Shown here: in pieces, positions 1 to 6,093 of the stretch | How the letters are laid out: the number at the start of each line of letters is the position of its first letter | Position numbering within the stretch: position 1 is the stretch's first letter | Source: Deltaproteobacteria bacterium | GTDB lineage: Bacteria; Desulfobacterota; Desulfobacteria; Desulfobacterales; Desulfatibacillaceae | DNA length: 12,483 nt | Assembly (NCBI GenBank): GCA_021815525.1 | Contig: JAKAGN010000039.1 | Location: 1-12,483 of the forward strand | Direction of reading: 5' to 3' | Translations under genes and position numbers: made by a program | The notes under the pieces: model-generated | The model's input: only the letters and a program-made list of their open reading frames with translations | Database searches by the model: none | What the model was told of the DNA's origin: nothing

Positions 1-131
1 TTGTACGAACGCTTCCGGTAGCTGATGAAGTTCGGAATGGCGATGGCGGCCAAAATACCGATGATCGCGATGACGATCATCAGTTCGATGAGGGTGAAGC
101 CTTTGTCCTTGCGGGTCAGTTTCTGCAGCAT
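1..131 (-). CDS. pilA: Type IV prepilin (PilA-like), N-terminal fragment running off the left edge
   Basis: The 43 visible residues are the class III leader and first helix of a type IVa prepilin. A basic leader of 11 residues (MLQKLTRKDKG) ends in Gly, followed by Phe12, then TLIELMIVIAIIGILAAIAI and a Pro-Asn-Phe turn. Prepilin peptidase (PilD) would cut between Gly11 and Phe12 and methylate the new N-terminal Phe; the Glu at mature position 5 (residue 16) is the conserved assembly residue. The hydrophobic segment anchors the subunit in the inner membrane and then packs the pilus core. The start is the ATG at 131-129, with the ribosome binding site AAAAGGAG at 146-139, seven bases away. The globular C-terminus lies beyond position 1, so a major pilin cannot be told from a short Geobacter-type pilin or a minor pilin or pseudopilin. 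The near-ideal helix and the sigma-54-like promoter favour a major pilin. Confidence 0.93.
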   Translation of the reverse strand, partial: MLQKLTRKDKGFTLIELMIVIAIIGILAAIAIPNFISYRKRSY

Positions 132-236
132 GTCACGTCTCCTTTTAATTGGGGTGTGCGAATCGGCCCTAAGGCCGGGGAAAACTCACCGTAAAACCTC
201 CGCTTTGGATCTACTCAATGTGTTTGCAATTTTATT

Positions 237-252
237 AGCAGGATATATGCCA
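237..252 (-). promoter_or_regulatory. Candidate sigma-54 (RpoN) promoter for the pilin gene
   Basis: On the minus strand the sequence TGGCATATATCCTGCT has the invariant GG (-24) and GC (-12) dinucleotides exactly ten bases apart. It agrees with TGGCAC-N5-TTGCW at all but two of the defined positions. Transcription would start near 226, giving a leader of about 95 bases before the pilin ATG. In many pseudomonads and Deltaproteobacteria pilA is driven by RpoN with the activator PilR, so the position fits. The leader also holds a small inverted repeat (164-168 with 173-177, loop CTAA). I could not identify a convincing upstream PilR site. Confidence 0.68.
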
Positions 253-366
253 AAAAATCTTCCGGAAGGGATTTACAAAAATATACTGAAAATCAAGCCT
301 GTTATTGTCGCGTATCCATAAGGGCGCCATACCTTTCGGGGGAATAATGAAAATCTTGCGGTGATT

Positions 367-385
367 TTTCCCGCTCCCCGGGAAA
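367..385 (-). terminator. Possible weak terminator hairpin after the acyl-CoA dehydrogenase gene
   Basis: A perfect 7-bp inverted repeat (TTTCCCG at 367-373, CGGGAAA at 379-385, 5-base loop) begins 20 bases past the acyl-CoA dehydrogenase stop codon. There is no clear run of T after it on the minus strand, so intrinsic termination is doubtful. It may only be a 3'-end structure. The remaining bases between 132 and 404 hold the pilin leader and promoter and no gene that I can support. Confidence 0.3.
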
Positions 386-404
386 TTTCAACAAATCCAC
401 AACA

Positions 405-1994
405 TCATGGCGTGTTTTCCACATGGACCAACGCAAGGTCCTGATAGGCGTGAAAAAGGTCCGCGCAAAACCGGTCCCACCGGGCGCACAGTTCCTCCGC
501 ATCCGGACCGAAAAGGTCCGAGGGCTTCATAAGCTCGGAAATTTCCCGCACCAGGGGCTCCCTGACGCCGGAGTCGGCGCCGGAAAGAATGTCCTCCACC
601 ACGTCAGCCGCCGGGTACCAGGGCTCCACCCGCTTGAAATCCCTGTGCATCTGGGTCAGAAGCACGTTCCGCGGGCCTTCCCACAGCTCGTTCACGGCAG
701 CGTCGCGGTAGAAACGCGGAAGGGATGAAAAGTCCTCCATTACCCCGTGCCCGCCGAAAAGGGCCATGGCTTTCCGGAGCCAATCCACCGAGTCTTGGGC
801 CACGGTGATCTTCTGGAGCATGACAAGCTCGCGGAGGCGGAAGCGACGCCTTTCGGCGGGGCCTCCGGCCTTGGGAAGCCCACCCTCGAGCCCGCCGGGA
901 ATCGCGAAAAATTCATTGTAAACCGAGAAAGCGCCGGCCGTGGTGCGCCGGGCCGCCCGGCCGATCTCCCGAATATCCCGCCTCACCATGGGAAACTCGG
1001 CCAGCGGAAATCCGAAGGCCGTGCGGAAGCGGGTGTAGCGTTCCACCTCCCGGGCCACGCGGATGGCCCCGGCGGCGCCTCCAAGGGCGATCGTCATGCG
1101 GGAAAGCGCCAGCACGATTCCCACGACGTTGGCCAGCCCCCGGTCGAGGGGACCCACGGCATAGGCCGTTGCGCCATTGTAGGTTATCTCGCCGGTGGTT
1201 AGCTCGGCGGTCCCCATCTTCCACTTGATCCGGTCGATGGTGTGGCCGTTCCTTATTTCGCGCTTCTTGTTTCCGGGCATCCACGAGGGCACCACAAAGA
1301 GCCCCACCCTTTCGCTTCCCCGGGGCTTGGCAGTGACCACCGCGTAATCGGCATGGGTTGCGGAGCAGAAAAATTTCGTACCGTAAAGGCGGTAATGGCC
1401 GCCCTCGGAAACGGCCTCCAGGAGGTTCGCCGCCACGTCAGAGCCGCCGTGAATTTCGGAAAGGTACTGGGCCCCTATGGCGAAATCGCCGTCGATGCCT
1501 TCCGTTAAATGGGTCAAGATGCGCAAAAGCTCCGGCGTGTCCGCAAAGCGCCGCAGCAGGGCCACGAGGCCCTCGGTGCACACCATGGGGCAGACGATGC
1601 AGGACTCCGAGTTCTGGGCGATCAAGAACATCTTGAGCACCCGGGTCCAGTTCGAGGTCTTTGTGGAGAAAAGAGCTTCGGAAAAAATCTCCTTCTCCAT
1701 GACGAGGGTTTCCATTGGCCGGACGATACGGTCCACCCGGTTCCGGTGACCGTCGTAATTGACCAGGTAGGGGCGCTTTTCGGGGACCGCCGCGGCATCG
1801 GCCAGGTCACGCCAGCGGAAGGACGCCAGCCGGGAAAGCTTTCGCGCGGCCTCGTCCAGGGCCGGGAAATCGGCTCCGGAGAAGACGGCCGCCACCTTCT
1901 GGAGAAAGGGGTCGTCGGCGTAGTAATCAAAGGAAGCCCGCCACTCCAGAAACTCGTTGAAGCTATAGGGGTTGTTGGCGTCCGGAAGGCTCAT
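405..1994 (-). CDS. AidB-like acyl-CoA dehydrogenase family protein
   Basis: This 529-residue flavoprotein belongs to the acyl-CoA dehydrogenase superfamily, whose members use FAD to introduce an alpha-beta double bond into acyl-CoA thioesters. Visible family signatures are: LSEIHGGSDV (178-187), the flavin/substrate loop in its AidB-like form with GGSDV; KWKMGTAELTTGEI (257-270), the middle-domain strand; RFRTAFGFPL (322-331); FGGHGVMED (413-421); and NELWEGPRNV (435-444), where Glu439 occupies the position of the catalytic base. Length exceeds that of ordinary short-chain enzymes (about 380) and matches the AidB/long-form group. The start chosen is the ATG at 1994, preceded by GGAGAGGAAA at 2001-2010; an upstream in-frame TTG at 2018 lacks such a site. 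It lies 42 bases downstream of the ankyrin gene on the same strand and is probably co-transcribed. The substrate cannot be read from sequence; a fatty or aromatic acyl-CoA, or an AidB-like alkylation-response role, are both open. Confidence 0.9.
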   Translation of the reverse strand: MSLPDANNPYSFNEFLEWRASFDYYADDPFLQKVAAVFSGADFPALDEAARKLSRLASFRWRDLADAAAVPEKRPYLVNYDGHRNRVDRIVRPMETLVMEKEIFSEALFSTKTSNWTRVLKMFLIAQNSESCIVCPMVCTEGLVALLRRFADTPELLRILTHLTEGIDGDFAIGAQYLSEIHGGSDVAANLLEAVSEGGHYRLYGTKFFCSATHADYAVVTAKPRGSERVGLFVVPSWMPGNKKREIRNGHTIDRIKWKMGTAELTTGEITYNGATAYAVGPLDRGLANVVGIVLALSRMTIALGGAAGAIRVAREVERYTRFRTAFGFPLAEFPMVRRDIREIGRAARRTTAGAFSVYNEFFAIPGGLEGGLPKAGGPAERRRFRLRELVMLQKITVAQDSVDWLRKAMALFGGHGVMEDFSSLPRFYRDAAVNELWEGPRNVLLTQMHRDFKRVEPWYPAADVVEDILSGADSGVREPLVREISELMKPSDLFGPDAEELCARWDRFCADLFHAYQDLALVHVENTP

Positions 1995-2000
1995 CTTGCT

Positions 2001-2010
2001 TTTCCTCTCC
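2001..2010 (-). promoter_or_regulatory. Ribosome binding site fixing the acyl-CoA dehydrogenase start
   Basis: The purine-rich stretch GGAGAGGAAA ends six bases before the ATG at 1994. This makes that ATG the better start than the in-frame TTG at 2018, which would place this site inside the coding sequence. Confidence 0.7.
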
Positions 2011-2036
2011 ATAAACAAAAGACGAAAACAGGGCCC

Positions 2037-2939
2037 TTATTCCTTGACGGGCGGCCGGTTGAACTCGCCCGAGAGCATCAGGTTCACGATGTCCCCGTGG
2101 CCCGACTGGGCCGCCCAGCCAAGGGCCGAGAGCCCTTCCTTATCCTTTGCATCATAGTCGGCGCCATGCTCCAAAAGCATCCTGGCGATTTCCAGCTGCC
2201 CGTCGGCCGCCGCATACATGAGGGCCGTCATTCCCTCCACGTCCCTGGTCCTGGTGTTGGCCCCCTTGTGCAAAAGAATCTTCACGATGTCGGCGCGCCC
2301 GGACCGGGCGGCCGCTATCAGGGGGTCCTCGCCATCCGGCCCTCCCGCTATGTTGGGGTTCGCCCCCCCCTCCAGAAGAAGCCTCACAACGTAATCGTAG
2401 CCCTCCTGGGCCGCCAGCAACAAAGGGGTCTGCCCCACCTTGTCCCGAACGTCCGGCGCGGCCTTGGAACGAAGCAGGACCACCACCACGTCGGCGTGTC
2501 CCCTGTACGCGGCAAGGTAAAGGGCGGTCTGCCCTAGATCGGTTTTGGAGTCCACCTTGGCGCCGTTTTTAAGAAGAAACTCCACGACCTTGGGAAGTCC
2601 AAGATCGGCCGCCAGCATGAGGGGCGTAAGTCCCAGGCGGCCGGAACGCGCGTTGACGTTTGCCCCGGCCTCCACGAGGGCCGAAATGCAAAGGGCGTGA
2701 CCGGCCTCGCAGGCTAGGAGGAGAGCCGTATCCCCCTCCTTGTTCTTGCGCTCCAGGTCAGGCCTTTTTGCAAGAAGCGCCTTCACGCCCGCGATGTCGC
2801 CGGAAAAGGCCGCCTTCATGAGCGGGGTCCAGGAGGCGTCCTGCCTCCCCGCGGTTTCACCGGGCAGGGCGGCGGGAGCCGCAAGCACAAGCGATAAAAC
2901 AAGATAAAAAAATATGAATACAAGGGACTTCGCGCGCAT
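2037..2939 (-). CDS. Exported ankyrin-repeat protein
   Basis: The 300-residue product starts with a signal peptide: a basic N-terminus (Arg2, Lys4), a hydrophobic core at about 5-20, and an Ala-Pro-Ala box suggesting cleavage after residue 23. After it come eight consecutive ankyrin repeats of about 33 residues, at about 35-66, 67-98, 101-133, 134-166, 167-199, 201-233, 234-266 and 267-300. They show the usual TPL.xAA, G...(I/V)V..LL and GA(N/D) signatures. The protein is therefore a helical binding scaffold, most likely periplasmic, with no catalytic domain. The partner is unknown. Two Cys (77 and 84) lie in the second repeat. The start is the ATG at 2939, preceded by a G-rich stretch (GGGTGGGG) rather than a classical site. 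The gene is the first of an apparent two-gene unit with the downstream acyl-CoA dehydrogenase. A candidate sigma-70 promoter lies about 60 bases upstream. Confidence 0.9.
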   Translation of the reverse strand: MRAKSLVFIFFYLVLSLVLAAPAALPGETAGRQDASWTPLMKAAFSGDIAGVKALLAKRPDLERKNKEGDTALLLACEAGHALCISALVEAGANVNARSGRLGLTPLMLAADLGLPKVVEFLLKNGAKVDSKTDLGQTALYLAAYRGHADVVVVLLRSKAAPDVRDKVGQTPLLLAAQEGYDYVVRLLLEGGANPNIAGGPDGEDPLIAAARSGRADIVKILLHKGANTRTRDVEGMTALMYAAADGQLEIARMLLEHGADYDAKDKEGLSALGWAAQSGHGDIVNLMLSGEFNRPPVKE

Positions 2940-2979
2940 TCCATCCCCACCCTTCTCTTGCGACCGGCCACGCGCCGGC

Positions 2980-3008
2980 TTTACAGGATTTCCACCTTAT
3001 TATATAGT
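2980..3008 (+). promoter_or_regulatory. Candidate sigma-70 promoter for the DHH-CBS operon
   Basis: TTTACA (2980-2985) and TATAGT (3003-3008) are separated by 17 bases; each matches the consensus at five of six positions. Transcription would begin near 3015, leaving a leader of about 128 bases before the GTG start at 3143. The stretch is a marked AT-rich island in GC-rich surroundings. Its -10 box sits next to and partly over the -10 box of the opposing promoter. Confidence 0.55.
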
Positions 3009-3026
3009 AACGGATAGAAATCGCAA
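2999..3026 (-). promoter_or_regulatory. Candidate sigma-70 promoter for the ankyrin/acyl-CoA dehydrogenase unit
   Basis: On the minus strand a perfect TATAAT (3004-2999) is preceded, after a 16-base spacer, by TTGCGA (3026-3021), which matches TTGACA at four positions. Transcription would start near 2992, about 50 bases before the ankyrin ATG. It overlaps the plus-strand promoter, so the two cannot both be fully occupied at once. Confidence 0.5.
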
Positions 3027-3142
3027 GGCTGCCCAAGCGCCAATCGATTCTTCCGGAGAAAACGCACGGATGTCCCAGTGCGCAAAGCGCCCCCGCCCGG
3101 GCATGAAGAATCGGCCGTAACCAGTCGACCAAGAGGAAAACC

Positions 3143-4444
3143 GTGGACATCGCCACGACCCACAACAGCTCGGATTTCGACGCCGTGGCCTCCCTGGTGG
3201 CGGCCGGTCTTCTCTACCCGGAGGCCGCGCTGGTGCTGCCCAGCCGGGTCAACCCCAACGTGCGCGGTTTTCTTTCCATCCACAAGGACCTGTTTTCCTT
3301 CAAAAGCGTCCGCGACCTCGACCTTTCGCAGGTGGAACGCCTCGTGGTTACGGATGTGAACCAGTGGAACCGCCTGGACCAGCTCTCCGGCCTTCGGAAA
3401 AAAAAGGACCTCGTCGTACATATTTGGGACCACCACGGCGCGGAGCCGGACATGGACGCCCAGGAGATACACCAGGAGCCGGTGGGGGCCGTGACCACCA
3501 TCATGGTGGAGGAGATCCGCAAAAGGGCCATCCGCATCTCGCCCATGCAGGCCACGCTTTTTTTGGCCGGCATCTACGAGGACACGGGCAACATGACCTT
3601 TCCGGCCACCACGGCCAGGGACGCCTCGGCCGTGGCCTTCCTCCTTTCCAACTTCGCGGACCTAAGCGTGCTGGAAAACTTTCTTCGACCCGCATACGGA
3701 GAAAAGCAGAAGGACATTCTCTACGACATGCTCCAGAACGCCGAGCGGGTGAAGATGAACGGCTTCCGCATAAGCGTCTGCAAGATGGACATAAAGGGCC
3801 ACATAAACGGGCTGTCCCTGGTGGTCCACATGTATCGGGACATCCTGAACCTGGACGCGGCCTTCGGCATATTCACCGACCCGGAGCAGAAGCGCAGCAT
3901 CGTCATAGCCCGCAGCGGCGTGGACGGCCTCGACGTGGGCCGCATGATGAGGACCATGGGCGGCGGCGGGCACCCAGCGGCGGCCTCCGCCATGCTCAAG
4001 GACGTGAGCCCCGAGGGCGTCAAGGAGTGGATACTGGAGCTCATCCGCGACAACCGCCGGAGCACCGCAACCATCGGAGACCTCATGTCCTTTCCGGTGG
4101 AGTCGGTGGGGCCCGAGGCCCGCATGGACGAGGTGGCCGTGCTGCTGGAGAAAAAGAAATACTCGGGAATGCCCGTGGTGGAGGACGGCAGGCTCCTGGG
4201 GGTCATATCACGCCGGGACGTGAACAAGCTCAAGAAGGCCAGCCAGTGGCGGGCGCCGGTCCGGGCCTTCATGTCCGTAGGCGTCACCACCGCCCCGCCC
4301 GACATGGGGGTTCCCGAGGCGGCGCGCCTCATGGTGAAGTTAGACATCGGGCGGCTGCCCGTGGTGTCCGAGGACGGCCGGCTCATAGGTATTTTCACCC
4401 GCTCGGACGCCATGATTTACTACTACGATCTGCTCCCGGAATAG
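3143..4444 (+). CDS. DHH-DHHA1 phosphoesterase with C-terminal CBS-domain pair
   Basis: The 433-residue cytoplasmic protein carries all DHH-family metal-binding motifs: His7 with Asp11-Phe-Asp13, Asp71 in VTDVN, the Asp-His-His triad at 96-98, and Asp147 in YEDTGNMTF. A DHHA1 domain ends in the GGGGHPAA substrate-binding loop (273-280). Two CBS domains follow, at about 305-365 (GMPVVEDGRLLGVISRRDV) and 370-428 (RLPVVSEDGRLIGIFTRSD); CBS pairs typically bind adenine nucleotides. DHH-DHHA1 proteins cleave short oligonucleotides or cyclic dinucleotide products with Mn2+. This N-terminal arrangement resembles the front half of the large DHH-CBS-poly(A) polymerase fusions of Deltaproteobacteria. 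Here the nucleotidyltransferase half is absent: a stop follows the second CBS domain directly. The start is GTG at 3143, with AAGAGGA at 3131-3137. The intact motifs suggest an active phosphoesterase regulated by nucleotide binding; the actual substrate is inference. Confidence 0.88.
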   Translation: MDIATTHNSSDFDAVASLVAAGLLYPEAALVLPSRVNPNVRGFLSIHKDLFSFKSVRDLDLSQVERLVVTDVNQWNRLDQLSGLRKKKDLVVHIWDHHGAEPDMDAQEIHQEPVGAVTTIMVEEIRKRAIRISPMQATLFLAGIYEDTGNMTFPATTARDASAVAFLLSNFADLSVLENFLRPAYGEKQKDILYDMLQNAERVKMNGFRISVCKMDIKGHINGLSLVVHMYRDILNLDAAFGIFTDPEQKRSIVIARSGVDGLDVGRMMRTMGGGGHPAAASAMLKDVSPEGVKEWILELIRDNRRSTATIGDLMSFPVESVGPEARMDEVAVLLEKKKYSGMPVVEDGRLLGVISRRDVNKLKKASQWRAPVRAFMSVGVTTAPPDMGVPEAARLMVKLDIGRLPVVSEDGRLIGIFTRSDAMIYYYDLLPE

Positions 4445-4517
4445 GTTGGACGGCGAGCGCGCATTCCCGCGCGGCTTCGCGGAGAGGATCGGTCTCTTTC
4501 AAAATGGATGGGAAAAC

Positions 4518-4522
4518 GGAGG
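4518..4522 (+). promoter_or_regulatory. Ribosome binding site fixing the GTG start of the small CBS protein
   Basis: A perfect GGAGG lies six bases before the GTG at 4529. An in-frame ATG at 4508 lies upstream of this site and has no ribosome binding site of its own, so the GTG is the likelier start. Confidence 0.75.
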
Positions 4523-4528
4523 TTTTTC

Positions 4529-4975
4529 GTGCAAAAAGTCAAGGAAATCATGACCAAAGACGTGGTGACGGCAAGCCCCGAAACCGAGGTGGCCAAGGCC
4601 GCCCAAATTTTGCTCGGGCGGCACATCAACGGGCTGCCGGTGGTGGATTCCGAGGGGCGGCTCGTGGGAATCATCTGCCAGAGCGACATCATCGTCCAGC
4701 AGAAAAAATTCCCGGTTCCGTCTCTTTTCACCCTTCTTGACGGGTTGTTGCCGATGGGTTCGGGGCGGATCGAAAAGGAGCTGGCCAAGATGTCCGCCAC
4801 CACCGTGGCCCAGGCAATGACGCCCAACCCGGTTTTCGTGACGCCGGAAACCGCCCTTGAAGAAGCGGCGACCCTAATGGTGGAAAAAAAATTTCACACG
4901 CTGCCAGTGGTTGAAAACGGGCTTCTGGTGGGCGTGGTGGGCAAGGAAGACGTATTGAAAACCATGGTCTCCTAA
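4529..4975 (+). CDS. Stand-alone CBS-pair protein
   Basis: The 148-residue soluble protein consists of two CBS domains only, at about 1-57 (VKEIMTKDVVTASPETEV, then INGLPVVDSEGRLVGIICQSD) and 92-146 (VAQAMTPNPVFVTPETAL, then FHTLPVVENGLLVGVVGKED). A helical linker of about 35 residues (LFTLLDGLLPMGSGRIEKEL) separates them. Such proteins fold as a Bateman module and sense adenine nucleotides such as AMP, ATP or S-adenosylmethionine, often regulating a partner enzyme. It follows the DHH-CBS gene by 84 bases on the same strand with no evident promoter or terminator between, so the two are probably co-transcribed and may act together. The linker between domains is unusually long and hydrophobic and could form a dimer or partner contact. 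No catalytic domain is present. Confidence 0.88.
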   Translation: MQKVKEIMTKDVVTASPETEVAKAAQILLGRHINGLPVVDSEGRLVGIICQSDIIVQQKKFPVPSLFTLLDGLLPMGSGRIEKELAKMSATTVAQAMTPNPVFVTPETALEEAATLMVEKKFHTLPVVENGLLVGVVGKEDVLKTMVS

Positions 4976-4997
4976 GCCCCGCTTTTTCTCCTCCGAG

Positions 4998-5017
4998 CCC
5001 GCCCGCTCCCGGGCGGG
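4998..5017 (+). terminator. Hairpin terminator after the CBS gene
   Basis: A perfect 8-bp GC stem (CCCGCCCG at 4998-5005, CGGGCGGG at 5010-5017) with a 4-base loop begins 22 bases after the CBS stop codon. It is followed on the plus strand by the weakly T-rich TTCATCATTT. The opposing small gene ends at 5022, so the hairpin sits between two convergent genes and may serve both. Confidence 0.55.
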
Positions 5018-5021
5018 TTCA

Positions 5022-5198
5022 TCATTTGTCATAAAGCCAGGCCTCGGCCTTGTGCATGGCTTCCCTTGCCGATGACGCCTTTCCCACGTGGGACCAGCCG
5101 GCCCAGGACACGTAGACGTCCCGGCTGGACTCGTCCCATTTTACCTCGTAGCTCTTCCCCGATCCCGATCTCACATTTCCTATCACCATGGCGCTCAC
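5022..5198 (-). CDS. Small conserved-looking protein of unknown function (58 residues)
   Basis: The frame encodes 58 residues from a GTG start at 5198 to TGA at 5024-5022. The best reason to call it a gene is the near-perfect ribosome binding site GGGAGGG (5212-5206), seven bases before the GTG. The ATG at 5189 is in frame but 16 bases from that site. The composition is balanced and soluble: a Gly/Ser-rich start (SGSGKSYEVKWDESSRDVYV), a Trp-rich centre (SWAGWSHVGKASS) and an amphipathic helical end (AREAMHKAEAWLYDK). The first part could be two short beta strands followed by one helix. There is no signal peptide, membrane segment or Cys. I do not recognise the family. It lies 150 bases downstream of the giant surface-protein gene on the same strand, with a hairpin between them, so it may have its own promoter. 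A TATAAA sits at 5248-5243, but without a good -35 box. Confidence 0.72.
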   Translation of the reverse strand: MSAMVIGNVRSGSGKSYEVKWDESSRDVYVSWAGWSHVGKASSAREAMHKAEAWLYDK

Positions 5199-5205
5199 GG
5201 CTCTT

Positions 5206-5212
5206 CCCTCCC
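5206..5212 (-). promoter_or_regulatory. Ribosome binding site of the 58-residue gene
   Basis: GGGAGGG lies seven bases before the GTG at 5198. It supports both the existence of the small gene and the choice of GTG over the ATG nine bases further in. Confidence 0.65.
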
Positions 5213-5283
5213 GTTTGTCTTTTGCCGATTGAGTCTGTTCCGTTTATAGAGCCTCGCGGCCATCGCCCGGCTTCCCATAACAA

Positions 5284-5318
5284 CGCCGCCGGGAAGGCCT
5301 TGCGGCCCCCCGGCGGCG
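5284..5318 (-). terminator. Hairpin downstream of the giant surface-protein gene
   Basis: A 10-bp stem (5284-5293 with 5309-5318) encloses a second short stem GGCC/GGCC (5296-5299 with 5304-5307) closed by four bases. It begins 30 bases past the TAG of the giant gene. On the minus strand it is followed by GTTGTTAT, a poor but T-containing tail. This fits a weak intrinsic terminator or a 3'-end stabilising hairpin. Confidence 0.45.
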
Positions 5319-5348
5319 GGAAATGGTCAGGTGGTCAAAGACCGATGC

Positions 5349-6093
5349 CTACTTCGCTTCCAAGCTCTTCTCGTACTCCGTGTAGGTGCAGGGCCGAACG
5401 TCGGTGATGAGATCCGGATACGGCACGAACGCGGTGTCGCCCAAAATCTCGATCTGGGTCCGAACGTCCTGAAGCTCCTTGTCCCACGGGGTGCCGCCGT
5501 TGTAGAAGCCCTCGTTTTCGCGGTAAAGCTCGACGATGCCCACCTCGTTCCCCAGGGCCGAGTTGGTCTGGATGGAGGCCTGGTGGAAGGCGCGGGCCAG
5601 GTAACCCCGGTGGTTCACGGAAATTCCGTTGAAGAGCACCAACCCCGGGGTCGTGGGGTTCACGTCGATGTCCTCGGCCGAGCCGTCCAGAACGCCGGAG
5701 ATGCCCTTTAAGTGGGAATGGGCGGCCACATAGAGCGTTCCGCCGATGGAGACGTGGATCGGGTTGGCCAGCGTGCCCACCAGCTGTCCCTCGAAGGTGG
5801 CGTTGGAGCCCGACGTGATGTGGCCGTTGGGGCATCCGTAGATGTTGCCGAGATTGGACTGCAGCACCACCTCGTTGGCCACGTTGGCCGCGCCGCAGAT
5901 GTAGATGTTGCCGTAGGGGTTGTTGCCGAACGGATCGTTGTCGCCCTCGTTGGGGTTATATGCCCGGTCGAGGTCGGACTCGATGTAGAGGTTCACGCAG
6001 TTGATGGTCTGGTCCACCCACTCGTGCCGCCACGCGGTGCGCTGGACATCGACGCCGTTCCTTATGTAGCCGACGAAGTCGTCGTCCGGCGGA
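5349..6093 (-). other. Non-repetitive, cysteine-bearing C-terminal module of the giant protein
   Basis: The last 250 or so residues, from about DDDFVGYIRNGVDV onward, differ sharply from the rest. They are richer in Trp, His, Arg, Tyr, Pro and charged residues and lack the 20-residue rung. They hold the only Cys codons of the visible gene, at 5997-5999 (TINCVN), 5895-5897 (YICGAA), 5832-5834 (YGCPNG) and 5388-5390 (RPCTYT). A D/N/G-rich stretch (NPNEGDNDPFGNNPYG) precedes the second Cys. The chain ends in a charged helical-looking tail (TEYEKSLEAK). I do not recognise the domain. By analogy with the C-terminal Cys loop of HMW1-type exoproteins, it could anchor the protein to its secretion pore or cap the helix, but that is inference. 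Confidence 0.6.

Noticed and set aside
1509..2537. Plus-strand frame of 342 codons across the acyl-CoA dehydrogenase and ankyrin genes
   Set aside because: It spans two well-supported minus-strand genes and shows no family motif; it is an antisense shadow caused by high GC.
3070..3120. A 16-codon leader frame (ATG to TAA) in the untranslated region of the DHH-CBS gene
   Set aside because: The only purine-rich stretch (GGAG) is about 12 bases or more from its ATG. There is no attenuator-like codon run or downstream alternative hairpin, so a regulatory leader peptide is not supported.
3364..4740. A 458-codon plus-strand frame overlapping the DHH-CBS gene
   Set aside because: It is Arg/Gly/His/Pro-rich low-complexity translation that runs across the DHH stop codon and into the CBS gene. 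The DHH and CBS frames carry complete conserved motifs instead.
5029..5283. An 84-codon minus-strand frame overlapping the 58-residue gene
   Set aside because: It is Arg/Gly-rich, has no good ribosome binding site and runs into the hairpin downstream of the giant gene. The competing 58-codon frame has a strong site and normal composition.
5895..5960. D/N/G-rich stretch in the C-terminal module as an RTX-like calcium-binding site
   Set aside because: It does not follow the nine-residue GGxGxDxUx repeat and occurs once; metal binding remains only a possibility.
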